This document shows positions 1-9,376 of a stretch of DNA of 64,000 nt, one piece after another (the stretch's first letter is position 1; every line of letters begins with the position of its first letter). This stretch comes from Skermanella mucosa (lineage in GTDB: Bacteria; Pseudomonadota; Alphaproteobacteria; Azospirillales; Azospirillaceae). The stretch spans positions 1,114,501-1,178,500 of the forward strand of contig NZ_CP086106.1 of NCBI RefSeq assembly GCF_016765655.2, given 5' to 3'. The position numbers and the translations under genes are program-made. The notes under the pieces were generated by a model. It was not told where the DNA came from, did no database searches, and saw only the letters and a program-made list of their open reading frames with translations.

Positions 1-2383
1 CAAGGACCTTCTTCTGGATGCCGGCGAGGCCGATGCCCGAGATGCGGCTGACCATGCCGGGGAAATGCTCGGCGACCAGCGCGCGGCTGAGGCCGACCGC
101 CTCGAAGTTGCAGCCGCCGCGGTACGAGCTGATGATCGAGATGCCCATCTTGGACATGATCTTCAGCAGGCCCTCGTCGATCGCCTTCTTGAAGCGGTAC
201 AGGCACTGCTCCAGCGTCATGTCGCCGAACAGGCCGCGGCGATGCCGGTCGGCGATCGCCTCCTGGGACAGGTAGGCGTTGACCGTCGTGCCGCCGACGC
301 CGATCAGCACGGCGAAGTAATGTACGTCCATGCATTCGGACGTCCGTACGTTCAGCGACGTGAAGGTGCGGAGCTGCTGGCGTACGAGGTGGGTGTGCAC
401 CGCGCCGGTCGCCAGGATCATCGGCATCGGCGCGCGGGTGGCGCTGACCTGCTCGTCGGACAGGATGACGTGGGTGGCGCCGCCGCGCACCGCGTCCTCC
501 GACTCCTGCCGGATGCGGCGCAGCGCGTCGCGCAGCGCGTTGGGGCCGCCGGCGACGTCGAAGGTGCAGTCGATCTCCGCCGAGGTCTCGCCCATGTACT
601 CGCGCATGGCGCGGAACTCGGCGGTCGTCAGCACGGGGCTTTCGAGCTGGAGCAGGCTGCACTGGGTCGCATCCTCCTCCAGTATGTTGCCCAGGTTGCC
701 CAGCCGCGTGCGCAGGCTCATCACCCGGCGTTCCCGCAGGCTGTCGATCGGCGGGTTGGTGACCTGGCTGAAGTTCTGCCGGAAGAAGTGGTGAAGGCCC
801 CGGTACTTGTCAGACAGCACCGCCATCGGGCTGTCGTCGCCCATGGAGCCGATCGCTTCCTTGGCCTCGTCCACCATCGGGTGGAGGACGGTTTCCAGGT
901 CCTCCATGGTGATGCCGACCGCGAGCTGGCGGCGGCGCAGCTCGTCCTTGGCCAGCACGGCGGATTCCGCCGGGGCCGCCTTCACCAGGCTGTCCAGCTC
1001 GGTGATGTTGCCGACCCACTTGTCGTAGGGATGCTGGGAGGCGAGGTGGTCCTTGATCTCCCGGTCGTGGTACAGCTTGCCCTCGGCCAGGTCGACCGCG
1101 ATCATCTGCCCCGGCCCGAGCCGGCCCTTCTCGACGACGGTGCTCTCGTCGACCTTGACCATGCCGGTCTCGGAGCCGGCGATCAGCAGGCCGTCGCTGG
1201 TGATCGTATAGCGCATGGGCCGCAGGCCGTTGCGGTCCATGCCGCCGACCGCCCAGCGGCCGTCGGTCATGGCGAGCGCCGCCGGCCCGTCCCACGGCTC
1301 CATCACGGCGTTGATGTAGCCGTAGAGCGCGCGGTGAGGTGCGGGCATGCTGTCGCCGGCGGCCAGGGCTTCCGGGATCAGCATGGTCTTGGTCATCGGC
1401 GCGGAGCGGCCGGCGCGGGCGACCACCTCGAACACGGCGTCCAGCGCGCCGCTGTCCGACGAGCCGATCGGGATCACCGGCTTCAGGTCGTTGACGTAAG
1501 GTCCGAAACGCTCATGGTCCATGCGCGTCTCGTGCGCCTTCATCCAGTTCACGTTGCCCTTCAGCGTGTTGATCTCGCCGTTGTGGGCGAGCATGCGGAA
1601 CGGCTGGGCCAGCGGCCAGGTCGGGAACGTGTTGGTCGAGTAGCGCTGGTGGTAGATCGCCACGTTGGAGACGAAGCGCTCGTCCAGCAGGTCGGGATAG
1701 AAGGAGGTCAGCTGTTCCGCCAGGAACATGCCCTTGTAGACGATCGAGCGGGCCGACAGCGTGCAGATATAGAAGTCGTTGATCTGCTCGGCCCGCACGG
1801 CGGCCTCGATCCGGCGGCGGATGATATAGAGTTCCAGCTCGAACCGGTCGTCGGTCTCGCCCTTGGCGTTGCCGATGATGATCTGCTCGATCTCGGGCCG
1901 GGTCGCGTTGGCCTTCTCGCCGATGATGTCGACGTTCACCGGCACCTGGCGCCAGCCATAGATATAGTAGCCGAAATTCAGGATCTCGGTCTCGACGATG
2001 CAGCGGCAGCGCTCCTGCGCCTCCAGCGACAGGCGCGGCAGGAACACCTGGCCGACCGCGAGCGGCCGGTCCGGCGGGATGTGGCCGATCAGCTTGACGT
2101 AGTCGTGGAAGAACTGCTGCGGCACCTGGATATGGATGCCGGCGCCGTCGCCGGTCTTGCCGTCGGCATCCACGGCGCCGCGGTGCCAGACGGCCTTCAG
2201 CGCCTCGATCCCCTTTTCCACCACGGACCGCCGCGGCTTGCCGTCGATCGCCGCGATCATGCCGACGCCGCAGGCGTCGTGCTCGTCGGCCGGATCGTAG
2301 GCATGGACCGCGGTCAGGGCCTCGACGTTCGCCCGGTACTCGGCAACGAACTGCTCGCCCTGGTTCGGGATTTCACGGGTCAT
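1..2383 (-). CDS. gltB: Glutamate synthase large (alpha) subunit, 3' end outside window
   Basis: Large subunit of NADPH-dependent glutamate synthase, which with GltD converts glutamine plus 2-oxoglutarate to two glutamates in ammonia assimilation. About 794 codons are present; the rest runs past base 1. The ATG at 2383 follows an AAAGGAACC ribosome site. A 37-residue propeptide precedes ACGVG, so Cys38 should become the N-terminal glutaminase nucleophile after processing. RYSTNTFPTW and NGEIN, conserved in class II amidotransferase domains of this family, follow, then part of the central domain. It lies 111 bp downstream of gltD on the same strand, so co-transcription is likely. The family assignment is firm; the FMN and Fe-S regions cannot be inspected here. 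Confidence 0.97.
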   Translation of the reverse strand, partial: MTREIPNQGEQFVAEYRANVEALTAVHAYDPADEHDACGVGMIAAIDGKPRRSVVEKGIEALKAVWHRGAVDADGKTGDGAGIHIQVPQQFFHDYVKLIGHIPPDRPLAVGQVFLPRLSLEAQERCRCIVETEILNFGYYIYGWRQVPVNVDIIGEKANATRPEIEQIIIGNAKGETDDRFELELYIIRRRIEAAVRAEQINDFYICTLSARSIVYKGMFLAEQLTSFYPDLLDERFVSNVAIYHQRYSTNTFPTWPLAQPFRMLAHNGEINTLKGNVNWMKAHETRMDHERFGPYVNDLKPVIPIGSSDSGALDAVFEVVARAGRSAPMTKTMLIPEALAAGDSMPAPHRALYGYINAVMEPWDGPAALAMTDGRWAVGGMDRNGLRPMRYTITSDGLLIAGSETGMVKVDESTVVEKGRLGPGQMIAVDLAEGKLYHDREIKDHLASQHPYDKWVGNITELDSLVKAAPAESAVLAKDELRRRQLAVGITMEDLETVLHPMVDEAKEAIGSMGDDSPMAVLSDKYRGLHHFFRQNFSQVTNPPIDSLRERRVMSLRTRLGNLGNILEEDATQCSLLQLESPVLTTAEFRAMREYMGETSAEIDCTFDVAGGPNALRDALRRIRQESEDAVRGGATHVILSDEQVSATRAPMPMILATGAVHTHLVRQQLRTFTSLNVRTSECMDVHYFAVLIGVGGTTVNAYLSQEAIADRHRRGLFGDMTLEQCLYRFKKAIDEGLLKIMSKMGISIISSYRGGCNFEAVGLSRALVAEHFPGMVSRISGIGLAGIQKKVL

Positions 2384-2494
2384 GGGGCGGTTCCTTTCTT
2401 GGTCCGACGTTTCTTGGTCCAACGTCGGGGACATGGCGTCGAAGGAATTGCAGGTGCGGGCCGGAGCGCTCCGGCCCGGGCAGCCGTCAGGCCG

Positions 2495-3949
2495 TCACTC
2501 GGCCGCGACGGCGGCCGACGCGCCGGCCTCGGCCTTCTGCAGCAGGTAGGCGTGCATGTGCTCCGCGACGTCGCGGCCGTCGCGGATCGCCCACACGACC
2601 AGGCTGGCGCCGCGCACGATGTCGCCGGCGGCGAAAACGCCGTCCAGGCTGGTCATCATGGTGCGGAAATTCACCGTCACGGTGCCCCAGCGGCTGACCT
2701 TCAGGCCGGTCTCGCCGAACAGGGTCGGCAGGTCCTCCGGGTCGAAGCCCAGTGCCTTGATCACCAGGTCGGCCTCCAGCGTGTAGGCGGAGCCATCGAT
2801 CACCTGCGGGGTCTGCCGGCCACTGGCGTCGGCGACGCCGAGATGGATGCGGTGGGCGCGGACGCCGGTCACGACTCCGTCCTTGCCCTCGAAGCCCTCG
2901 GGGGCGGACTGCCAGACGAACTCGACGCCCTCTTCCTCGGCGTTGTGGACCTCGCGCTGGGAACCCGGCATGTTGGCGCGGTTGCGGCGGTACAGGCACT
3001 TGACCGACTTGGCGCCCTGGCGGATCGCCGTGCGGACGCAGTCCATGGCCGTGTCGCCGCCGCCGATCACGACGACGTTCTTGCCGGCCGCGTTCAGCGC
3101 GCCGCTGTCATAATCGGGAACCGCGTCGCCCAGGCCCTGGCGGTTGCTGGTCGTGAGGTACTGCAGCGCCGGCACGATGTTGCCCAGGTCGGAGCCGGCG
3201 ACCGTCAGGTCGCGCGCCTTGTAGACGCCGGTCGCGATCAGCACGGCGTCGTGCTTCTCCCGCAGCTCGGCCAGGGTGGCGTCGCGGCCGACCTCGAACC
3301 CGGTGTGGAAGATGACGCCTTCGTCGACCAGCAGCTGGACGCGGCGGCTGACCACGTATTTCTCCAGCTTGAAGCCGGGAATGCCGTACATCATGAGGCC
3401 GCCGATCCGGTCGTAGCGGTCGTAGACGTGGACCTCGTACCCCTTGATGCGCAGCTGCTCGGCCGCCGACATGCCGCCGGGGCCGCCGCCGATGATGGCG
3501 ACCGACTGTCCGCGCTCGCGCAGCGGCAGGCGCGGCTTGACCCAGCCCCGCTCCCACGCGGTGTCGTTGATGTATTTCTCGATCGAGCCGATGGTGACCG
3601 TGCCGTGGGTCGACTGCTCGATCGTGCAATTGCCCTCGCACAGGCGGTCCTGCGGGCAGATGCGGCCGCAGATCTCCGGCAGGTTGCTGGTCGCCGACGA
3701 CAGCTCGTAGGCCTCCTCCAGCCGTCCTTCGGCGGTCAGCTTCAGCCAGTCCGGGATATTGTTGTGGAGTGGGCAATGGACCTGGCAGAACGGCACGCCG
3801 CACTGGGAGCATCGGCCGGACTGTTCCTCCGCGCCTTTCTGGTCGAACTCGCCATAGATCTCGTCGAAGTCGTGCCTGCGCGTCGCGGCATCCCGTTTGT
3901 CGGGCATGCGCTGGTCGGTCCGGACGAACTGCAACATCTTCTGCGCCAT
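2495..3949 (-). CDS. gltD: Glutamate synthase small (beta) subunit
   Basis: A 484-residue flavoprotein that takes electrons from NADPH and passes them through FAD and 4Fe-4S clusters to GltB. Two cysteine groups, Cys47/50/55/59 and Cys94/98/104/108, are the usual cluster ligands. They are followed by an FAD-binding GGGPGG segment near residue 145 and an NADPH-binding GGGDTAMD segment. Length and motifs match Azospirillum-type GltD. The ATG at 3949 is chosen because AAGGA lies 9 bases upstream; a TTG three codons earlier would sit directly on that site. It is the first gene of a gltD-gltB unit. Confidence 0.97.
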   Translation of the reverse strand: MAQKMLQFVRTDQRMPDKRDAATRRHDFDEIYGEFDQKGAEEQSGRCSQCGVPFCQVHCPLHNNIPDWLKLTAEGRLEEAYELSSATSNLPEICGRICPQDRLCEGNCTIEQSTHGTVTIGSIEKYINDTAWERGWVKPRLPLRERGQSVAIIGGGPGGMSAAEQLRIKGYEVHVYDRYDRIGGLMMYGIPGFKLEKYVVSRRVQLLVDEGVIFHTGFEVGRDATLAELREKHDAVLIATGVYKARDLTVAGSDLGNIVPALQYLTTSNRQGLGDAVPDYDSGALNAAGKNVVVIGGGDTAMDCVRTAIRQGAKSVKCLYRRNRANMPGSQREVHNAEEEGVEFVWQSAPEGFEGKDGVVTGVRAHRIHLGVADASGRQTPQVIDGSAYTLEADLVIKALGFDPEDLPTLFGETGLKVSRWGTVTVNFRTMMTSLDGVFAAGDIVRGASLVVWAIRDGRDVAEHMHAYLLQKAEAGASAAVAAE

Positions 3950-4312
3950 GGCGAACAATCCTTCAGCTCAGCCCCTCGGGACGTCAAAGGCTCATCGGGC
4001 CCCCGGTCGCATCGAAGGGGTCACGGCCACATCGGCGTAACCGCGTGGAGGTGGAAACAAACTTGTCCAGACTATGCCGGGTGCAGCCGATATACGTCAT
4101 ATTGCCAAGCCTTGCCAGCACAAAAACGCAGATAGGTCATGGTTGTTGACTAATTTGGCTGATTCATCCCCGTCTGTCTGAAATTTGTGCAGGCCGCTTT
4201 CTCGGTTAGGGGTCTAATAGGGCCGAAATGAGACTATGTCGTGAAATAGCCAGCGCCCACGGGCGTTTCTGCTTCAACCGATGCCGCGGTGCATCAACAC
4301 GCGAGATTAGAC
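3950..4312. other. Intergenic region upstream of gltD
   Basis: This stretch of about 360 bp holds no open frame that looks coding. It must contain the gltD promoter, reading leftwards, and is clearly more AT-rich than its surroundings between about 4100 and 4310. A sigma-54-like element near 4103-4117 has the wrong spacing (see rejected items). No riboswitch-like structure was recognised. Confidence 0.6.
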
Positions 4313-4344
4313 AAAAAAAATGCGGGCTGAGAAGCCCGCATTTT
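4313..4344 (-). terminator. Rho-independent terminator after the NDUFA9-like gene
   Basis: A 9-bp perfect stem (4320-4328 with 4333-4341) closes a GAGA loop. On the minus strand it is followed by a run of eight T (A on the plus strand at 4313-4320). It starts 30 bp after the stop of the minus-strand gene ending at 4374. A TTTT on the other side could give weak termination in the plus direction too. Confidence 0.9.
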
Positions 4345-4373
4345 CCGCAGCATTGATACAGATACCCAGGGCG

Positions 4374-5339
4374 TCAGGCGGTGTAGCCGCCCGCGCGCTG
4401 GGAGAAGCGTCCCCCGACCCGGAAACGGTCCAGATATGTGGGGATGATGACCTCCGCCGCGGTCGGGTCGATGCCCAGGTCGTGGATCGTCGCCGCACCC
4501 GGCGCCACGACGTTGTCGGACTTCAGCAGCTCGACCTGATCCACCGTCAGTATCGGCTTGGGCAGCTTGCCCAGTATCCTGCCCTGGAGCTCCGCCAGAG
4601 ACCAGGAGACCGGGACCAGGAAGCGCTTGCGCCGCGTCTCCGCCAGCACGAGCTCCATGAGTTCCTTGAAGGTGTAGACCCGCGGGCCCCCCAGCTCATA
4701 GGTCTTGCCCCGGGCTTCCGGCAGTTCCAGCGCCTTCATGATCGCGTCGGCGACGTCGCCCACATAGACCGGCTGGAACTTCGTATGGCCGCCGCCGATC
4801 AGGGGCAGGGCGGGGAAGATCCTGGCCATCGCCGCGAACCGGTTGAAGAAGCTGTCCTCGGGTCCGAAGACGATGCTGGGCCGCAGGATCGTGGCTTCCG
4901 GGAAGGCGTCGCGCACCGCCTGCTCGCCGGCGGCCTTGGTCCGGGCGTAGGCCGAGGCGGAGTCGGCGTCGGCCCCGATCGCGGAGACCTGCACGAACCG
5001 CTGGGCGCCGGCCGCCTTGGCGGCGCGGGCGATCCGGCCGGGCGCATCGCCCTGCGTCGCCTTGAAGGTGTTGTCGCCGGATTCGTAGAGGATGCCGATC
5101 AGGTTGATCACGATGTCGGCGTCGCGCACCGCGGCCGCGACCGAGGCGTCGTCGTTGATGTTGGTCGCGATCGGGATGATCTGGCCCACCGCGCCGTTCA
5201 TGCGCAGGAAATTGGCGCTGCTCGGGTGGCGGGTCGCGACGCGGATCACCGTGCCGGTCTTCGCCAGCCGTTTGATCAGGTGGCGGCCGATGAACCCGGA
5301 CCCGCCGAAAACCGTGGCTACCCGATACCGAAAGGACAT
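4374..5339 (-). CDS. NDUFA9-like NAD(P)-binding epimerase-family protein
   Basis: A 321-residue atypical short-chain dehydrogenase with an N-terminal Rossmann motif (GGSGFIG, about residues 12-18). The pattern VSAIGAD, then YARTK, then LRPSIVFG is typical of the NDUFA9/Coq11-like branch of the epimerase family, whose members associate with complex I or quinone metabolism or act as chaperone-like proteins. The exact substrate is unknown. The ATG at 5339 is preceded by GGAGAAATCG, a good ribosome site. It is a single-gene unit with its own terminator. Function is inferred from family only. Confidence 0.85.
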   Translation of the reverse strand: MSFRYRVATVFGGSGFIGRHLIKRLAKTGTVIRVATRHPSSANFLRMNGAVGQIIPIATNINDDASVAAAVRDADIVINLIGILYESGDNTFKATQGDAPGRIARAAKAAGAQRFVQVSAIGADADSASAYARTKAAGEQAVRDAFPEATILRPSIVFGPEDSFFNRFAAMARIFPALPLIGGGHTKFQPVYVGDVADAIMKALELPEARGKTYELGGPRVYTFKELMELVLAETRRKRFLVPVSWSLAELQGRILGKLPKPILTVDQVELLKSDNVVAPGAATIHDLGIDPTAAEVIIPTYLDRFRVGGRFSQRAGGYTA

Positions 5340-5571
5340 CGATTTCTCCAAGCCTGATAATTGCCGGCGCCCCTTTTCGGCGCTGGGACCAGCGCCGCGG
5401 GGCTGTTGGGCAGTGCTTATAACGAAAGCGGGCGCGCGGAGCCAGCGCCGCGGCACCGGTGCGGCAGCGACGCCGCACCCCGGTGGCTCCCGCCCCGGGG
5501 GCAAGGGAAGCCAGGGTGAGAAAAAGCATTTGACAGCATGCCGGCCGGGCCATATATCCCGGTCCCACATC

Positions 5572-5658
5572 GCCCAGGTGGCGGAATTGGTAGACGCGCA
5601 GGTTTCAGGTACCTGTGGCAGAAATGTCGTGGAAGTTCGAGTCTTCTCCTGGGCACCA
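5572..5658 (+). tRNA. tRNA-Leu (anticodon CAG)
   Basis: An 87-nt leucine tRNA with a long variable arm. The acceptor GCCCAGG (5572-5578) pairs with CCTGGGC (5648-5654), followed by encoded ACCA at 5655-5658. The anticodon stem CAGGT/ACCTG encloses the loop TTCAGGT with anticodon CAG at 5606-5608. The D-loop GG and the T-loop GTTCGAGTC are present. It decodes CTG, the dominant leucine codon in this GC-rich genome. Confidence 0.97.
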
Positions 5659-5753
5659 ATTCCTCGGTAACGGCCGCTAGATCGCAGGCACCTTAGTTTT
5701 CTAAGGGGGCACGTGGATCGAAGCGGCCGTTCCCGCTTCCGGGATGGACGGCA

Positions 5754-6365
5754 GTGCCCATAGAGCTTTACGACGGCGATCTCCCCGACGATTACGATTT
5801 CGGCCCCAGCGTCGCCATCGATACCGAAACCATGGGGTTGAACCCCGTCCGCGACCGCCTGTGCCTGGTCCAGCTCTCGGCCGGCGACGGCAACTGCCAT
5901 ATGGTGCAGTTCCGCCAGGGTCAATATGACGCGCCCAACCTGAAGCGGCTGCTGACCGATCCGACCGTCACCAAGCTGTTTCACTTCGCCCGGTTTGACA
6001 TCGCCGTCCTGCAAGCCTACCTGGGAGTCGTGTGCGAGCCGGTCTATTGCACCAAGATCGCTTCCAGGCTGGTGCGCACCTTCACCGATCGCCACGGATT
6101 GAAGGACCTATGCAAGGACCTGCTGGGCGTGGAGCTGTCGAAGCAGCAGCAATCCTCGGACTGGGGTGCCGCCGACCTGACGCCCGAACAGTTGAAATAT
6201 GCCGCCTCCGACGTGCTTCACCTGCACGAACTTCGCGGCAGGCTGGATGCCATGCTGGAGCGCGAGGGGCGCACCGGCCTGGCGGCCGAGTGCTTCCGGT
6301 TCCTGCCGACCCGCGCGGCGCTGGATCTCGGGGGCTGGGCGGACCAGGATATCTTCGCCCATTGA
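5754..6365 (+). CDS. Ribonuclease D family 3'-5' exonuclease (short form)
   Basis: A 203-residue DEDDy exonuclease. The catalytic acids are visible as Asp23 and Glu25 (IDTET), Asp82 (RFDIAVL), and Tyr149 with Asp153 (YAASD). It lacks the C-terminal HRDC domains of full RNase D, as is usual for the short alphaproteobacterial paralogue. Its likely role is 3' trimming of tRNA or other small RNA. The GTG at 5754 is the best start and no strong ribosome site is seen. It follows tRNA-Leu by 95 bp, which may be incidental. Confidence 0.9.
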   Translation: MPIELYDGDLPDDYDFGPSVAIDTETMGLNPVRDRLCLVQLSAGDGNCHMVQFRQGQYDAPNLKRLLTDPTVTKLFHFARFDIAVLQAYLGVVCEPVYCTKIASRLVRTFTDRHGLKDLCKDLLGVELSKQQQSSDWGAADLTPEQLKYAASDVLHLHELRGRLDAMLEREGRTGLAAECFRFLPTRAALDLGGWADQDIFAH

Positions 6366-6598
6366 CGGCAGATCCGCAGCCCCGCCGCCGGGCCGGCGAT
6401 GCGCAGCATTCGGGCAGAATGTCCTCATCTGCGGCATTATAACGAGAGCGCGGGTTTGACCCGGTTCCGGGCGATGGGCATACTGTCCTCGCCGAGGCCG
6501 GGCCGGGTGGGCCGTCCCCGCATCCTGCGGACGTAGTCCACTCGACGAGTTCTAAACGGGCGGGAATTTGCCCGAACAAACCTGGGAGTTTGCCAGCC

Positions 6599-7612
6599 TT
6601 GGATCATTCGACCGACCCCGACAGGACGCTTGCGCGGACGCCGCCGGTCGACATGCTGCTCGACGGCGACATCGCGGTGGCCGGGCGGGTCCTTCGCCTG
6701 GAGGCGGAGGCGCTGATCGACCTCGCGGCGGGCCTTGACGCCGGCTTCGGCCGCGCGGTCGGGCTGCTCGGGCGCATCACCGGTCGCGTCGTGGTCACCG
6801 GCATGGGCAAGAGCGGGCATGTGGCGCGCAAGATCGCGGCGACGCTCGCCTCGACCGGCACGCCGGCGCTGTGGGTCCATCCCGGCGAGGCGAGCCACGG
6901 CGACCTGGGCATGATCGCGAAGGACGACGCGGTGATCGCGCTGTCCAATTCGGGCGACACGGCGGAACTGGCCGACATCGTGGCCTATGCCAAGCGGTTC
7001 CGCATCCCGCTGATCGGCATCACCCGGCGGACGCACTCTTCACTGGCCGAGCAGTCCGACGTGGCCCTGATCCTGCCGGCGAGCCCGGAGGCCTGTCCGC
7101 TCGGGCTGGCGCCCACCACCTCGACCACCATGATGATGGCGCTCGGCGACGCCCTGGCCGTGGCCCTGCTCGAGCGCCGGGGATTCTCGGCCGCCGACTT
7201 CAAGGTGTTCCATCCCGGCGGCCAGCTCGGCCGGCAGCTGCTGCGCGTCACCGAGCTGATGCACAAGGGGGCGGACCTGCCGCTGGCGCCGCTCGACATC
7301 CGGGTCTGCGACGCGATCCTGGTAATGACCGCCAAGAGCTTCGGCTGCGTCGGCCTGACCGGCCCCGACGGCCGCCTGGCCGGGATCATCACCGACGGCG
7401 ACCTGCGCCGCCACATGAACCCGGACCTGCTGGGCCGCCCGGCCGCGTCGGTCATGACCGCCGATCCCAAGACGATCAGGACCTCGGCCCTGGCCGGCGA
7501 GGCGCTCGGCATCATGAACGCGATGGCGATCACCAGCCTGTTCGTCACCGACGACGGTCGCCCGGTCGGCATCATCCATATCCATGACTGCCTGCGGGCC
7601 GGTGTGGCCTGA
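6599..7612 (+). CDS. kdsD: Arabinose-5-phosphate isomerase (KdsD/KpsF)
   Basis: Interconverts ribulose 5-phosphate and arabinose 5-phosphate, the first step toward Kdo for LPS. The protein has an N-terminal SIS sugar-isomerase domain (TGMGKSGHVA, HPGEASHGDLG, SNSGDT) and two C-terminal CBS domains, the standard KdsD layout. The start is uncertain. A TTG at 6590 is only one base from GGGAG, so the TTG at 6599, 10 bases after it, is preferred (337 residues). It opens the plus-strand kdsD-lptC-lptA-lptB-rpoN-hpf-ptsN run, linking LPS precursor supply to LPS export. Confidence 0.95.
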   Translation: MDHSTDPDRTLARTPPVDMLLDGDIAVAGRVLRLEAEALIDLAAGLDAGFGRAVGLLGRITGRVVVTGMGKSGHVARKIAATLASTGTPALWVHPGEASHGDLGMIAKDDAVIALSNSGDTAELADIVAYAKRFRIPLIGITRRTHSSLAEQSDVALILPASPEACPLGLAPTTSTTMMMALGDALAVALLERRGFSAADFKVFHPGGQLGRQLLRVTELMHKGADLPLAPLDIRVCDAILVMTAKSFGCVGLTGPDGRLAGIITDGDLRRHMNPDLLGRPAASVMTADPKTIRTSALAGEALGIMNAMAITSLFVTDDGRPVGIIHIHDCLRAGVA

Positions 7613-7616
7613 CGCC

Positions 7617-8468
7617 ATGGTTCATCCCACGCCCCGCAGCCCGGGGGATCCCCGGGGCGGAGACCTCCGGGAAGCTTCCCCCCAGATGGACCGGACCCAG
7701 GCGGACCGGACCCAGGCCGACCACATGGCGGCGCGCATGCGCCGGATCGCCCGGGCCGGCGGCGCCTATTCCTTCTTCGTCAGGTTCATGAAGGTGGTGC
7801 TTCCGCTGCTCGCCTTCGGCCTGATCGCGCTGTTGGCTGCCTGGCCCCGCATCCAGGGTGTCGAGCAGTCCGCCCAGCGGCGCGATTCCGGCGAACTGGA
7901 GATGATGCGGGCGCTTTACGTCGGCACCGACAGCCAGAACCGGCCGTTCTCGGTGACCGCCGACCGGGCGGTGCAGTCGACCAGCGAGCCCGGCGTGCTC
8001 GACCTCGTGCGGCCCCAGGCGGAGCTGACCCTCCAGGACGGCACCTGGGTGGCCGTGAAAGCGGACCGCGGGCGCTACAACGACCAGACCGGCAAGCTGC
8101 TGCTGCTCGGCAACGCCAACCTGTTCCACGACAGGGGCTACGAGTTCAAGACCGACGAGGCCCATGTGGACGTCAATGCCGGCAGTGCCTGGGGCGACCT
8201 GCCGGTGACGGGCCAGGGACCGTTCGGCGAGCTGTTCGCCCAGGGCTTCCGCCTGTTCGACAGCGGCCGGACCATCGTCTTCACGGGCCATGCAAGGCTC
8301 AACCTGGCGCCCGGCCTGTCCGGTTCCAGCGCGCTGCCCGGCGCGGGCGCCTCCACCGCCGCTTCCCCGCCCGCGGGGGCGGGCGACCCTGCCATTCCCG
8401 ATGCGCCGCCCCGCGTCGCCGAGCGGGCGTCCCAAGAACAGTCCATACCGGAGCAGGTCGAGCGATGA
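7617..8468 (+). CDS. lptC: LPS export protein LptC
   Basis: A bitopic inner-membrane protein that passes LPS from the LptBFG extractor to periplasmic LptA. There is a basic, polar N-terminus, one transmembrane helix (about residues 57-75), then a periplasmic beta-jellyroll rich in short strands. The C-terminus is an Ala/Pro-rich tail of low complexity. The ATG at 7617 lies 4 bases after the kdsD stop and gives 283 residues, longer than the usual ~190-220 because of both terminal extensions. Downstream ATGs around 7686 are possible alternative starts. The stop overlaps lptA by ATGA. Confidence 0.88.
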   Translation: MVHPTPRSPGDPRGGDLREASPQMDRTQADRTQADHMAARMRRIARAGGAYSFFVRFMKVVLPLLAFGLIALLAAWPRIQGVEQSAQRRDSGELEMMRALYVGTDSQNRPFSVTADRAVQSTSEPGVLDLVRPQAELTLQDGTWVAVKADRGRYNDQTGKLLLLGNANLFHDRGYEFKTDEAHVDVNAGSAWGDLPVTGQGPFGELFAQGFRLFDSGRTIVFTGHARLNLAPGLSGSSALPGAGASTAASPPAGAGDPAIPDAPPRVAERASQEQSIPEQVER

Positions 8469-9376
8469 GCACGTGGTTTCGCACAACAGTTCTCGCATCG
8501 GCCCTCGTTTCGGCCGCGATCCTCGGCGTCCTCCAGGGGGTGCCGGCCCGGGCCCAGGGGCTGGGCGGCGGCACGGGAGGGGACGGGCTTCCCATCGCGG
8601 TCGACGCCGACCAGGCCATCGAGTGGCACCAGGAACAGAAAGCCTACGTCGCGCGCGGCAACGCGGTCGCAAAGCGCGGCGACGTCACCATCGAGGGCGA
8701 CACGCTGGTGGCCTATTACCGCGAGATGCCGTCCGGCGGGACCGAGATCTTCCGGCTGGCGGCCGACGGCAAGGTCCATATCTTCTCGCCGGAGCAGAAC
8801 GTCTACGGCGACCGCGCCGTCTACGACGTGGACAAGCAGGTCGCGGTGGTCACCGGCTCCGACCTCAGGCTCGTCACCCCGACCGACGTGGTGACCGCCC
8901 GGGACAGCCTGGAATACTGGGAGACGCAGAAGCTCGCCGTGGCCCGCGGCGACGCCGTGGCGGTGCGGGAGGCCAATCGGGTAAGCGCCGACGTGCTGGT
9001 CGGCCTGTTCGCCGAGGGGGCCGGCGGGGCTCTCGAGATGACCCGCATAGACGCCCAGGGGAATGTGGTGATTACCACCCCCACCGATGTGGCGCGGGGC
9101 CGGGAGGGCGTCTATAACCTCAAGACGAACATCGCGACCCTGACCGGTGACGTGCGCCTGACCCGGGGCGACAACCACCTGAACGGCCAGACCGCCGAGG
9201 TGAACATGAACACGGGAGTGAGCCGCCTGCTCAGCACCGGAAACCGTACCGGCGAGCGCGTGCGCGGCCTGTTCGTCCCCGGCCAGCAGCCGGGCGGCGC
9301 CCAGCCCGCACCCGGCCAGCCAGCACCCGCCCAAACACCACCCGCCCAGACATCACCCGGAGGCACCGGCAATTGA
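8465..9376 (+). CDS. lptA: LPS transport periplasmic protein LptA
   Basis: Periplasmic bridge that carries LPS between LptC and the outer-membrane LptD complex. A signal peptide of about 30 residues ends near ARAQ. An OstA/LptA-type repeated beta-strand domain follows, with several G-D or G-N turn motifs such as ARGNAV, DGKVHIF and TGDVRLT. The last ~35 residues are Pro/Gln/Ala-rich and probably disordered. It overlaps lptC by four bases and ends in TTGA shared with the lptB start, so the three lpt genes are translationally coupled. Confidence 0.93.
   Translation: MSTWFRTTVLASALVSAAILGVLQGVPARAQGLGGGTGGDGLPIAVDADQAIEWHQEQKAYVARGNAVAKRGDVTIEGDTLVAYYREMPSGGTEIFRLAADGKVHIFSPEQNVYGDRAVYDVDKQVAVVTGSDLRLVTPTDVVTARDSLEYWETQKLAVARGDAVAVREANRVSADVLVGLFAEGAGGALEMTRIDAQGNVVITTPTDVARGREGVYNLKTNIATLTGDVRLTRGDNHLNGQTAEVNMNTGVSRLLSTGNRTGERVRGLFVPGQQPGGAQPAPGQPAPAQTPPAQTSPGGTGN

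Noticed and set aside
4103-4117. Sigma-54-like element TGGCAAGGCTTGGCA upstream of gltD (minus strand)
   Set aside because: Only 9 bases separate the GG and GC elements instead of the required 10, and the TTGC element is imperfect.
65-4135. A 1356-codon open frame on the plus strand opposite gltB-gltD
   Set aside because: It is Arg/Ala/Gly/His-rich with no motif, and it lies across two clearly recognisable glutamate synthase genes on the other strand; a GC-rich mirror frame.
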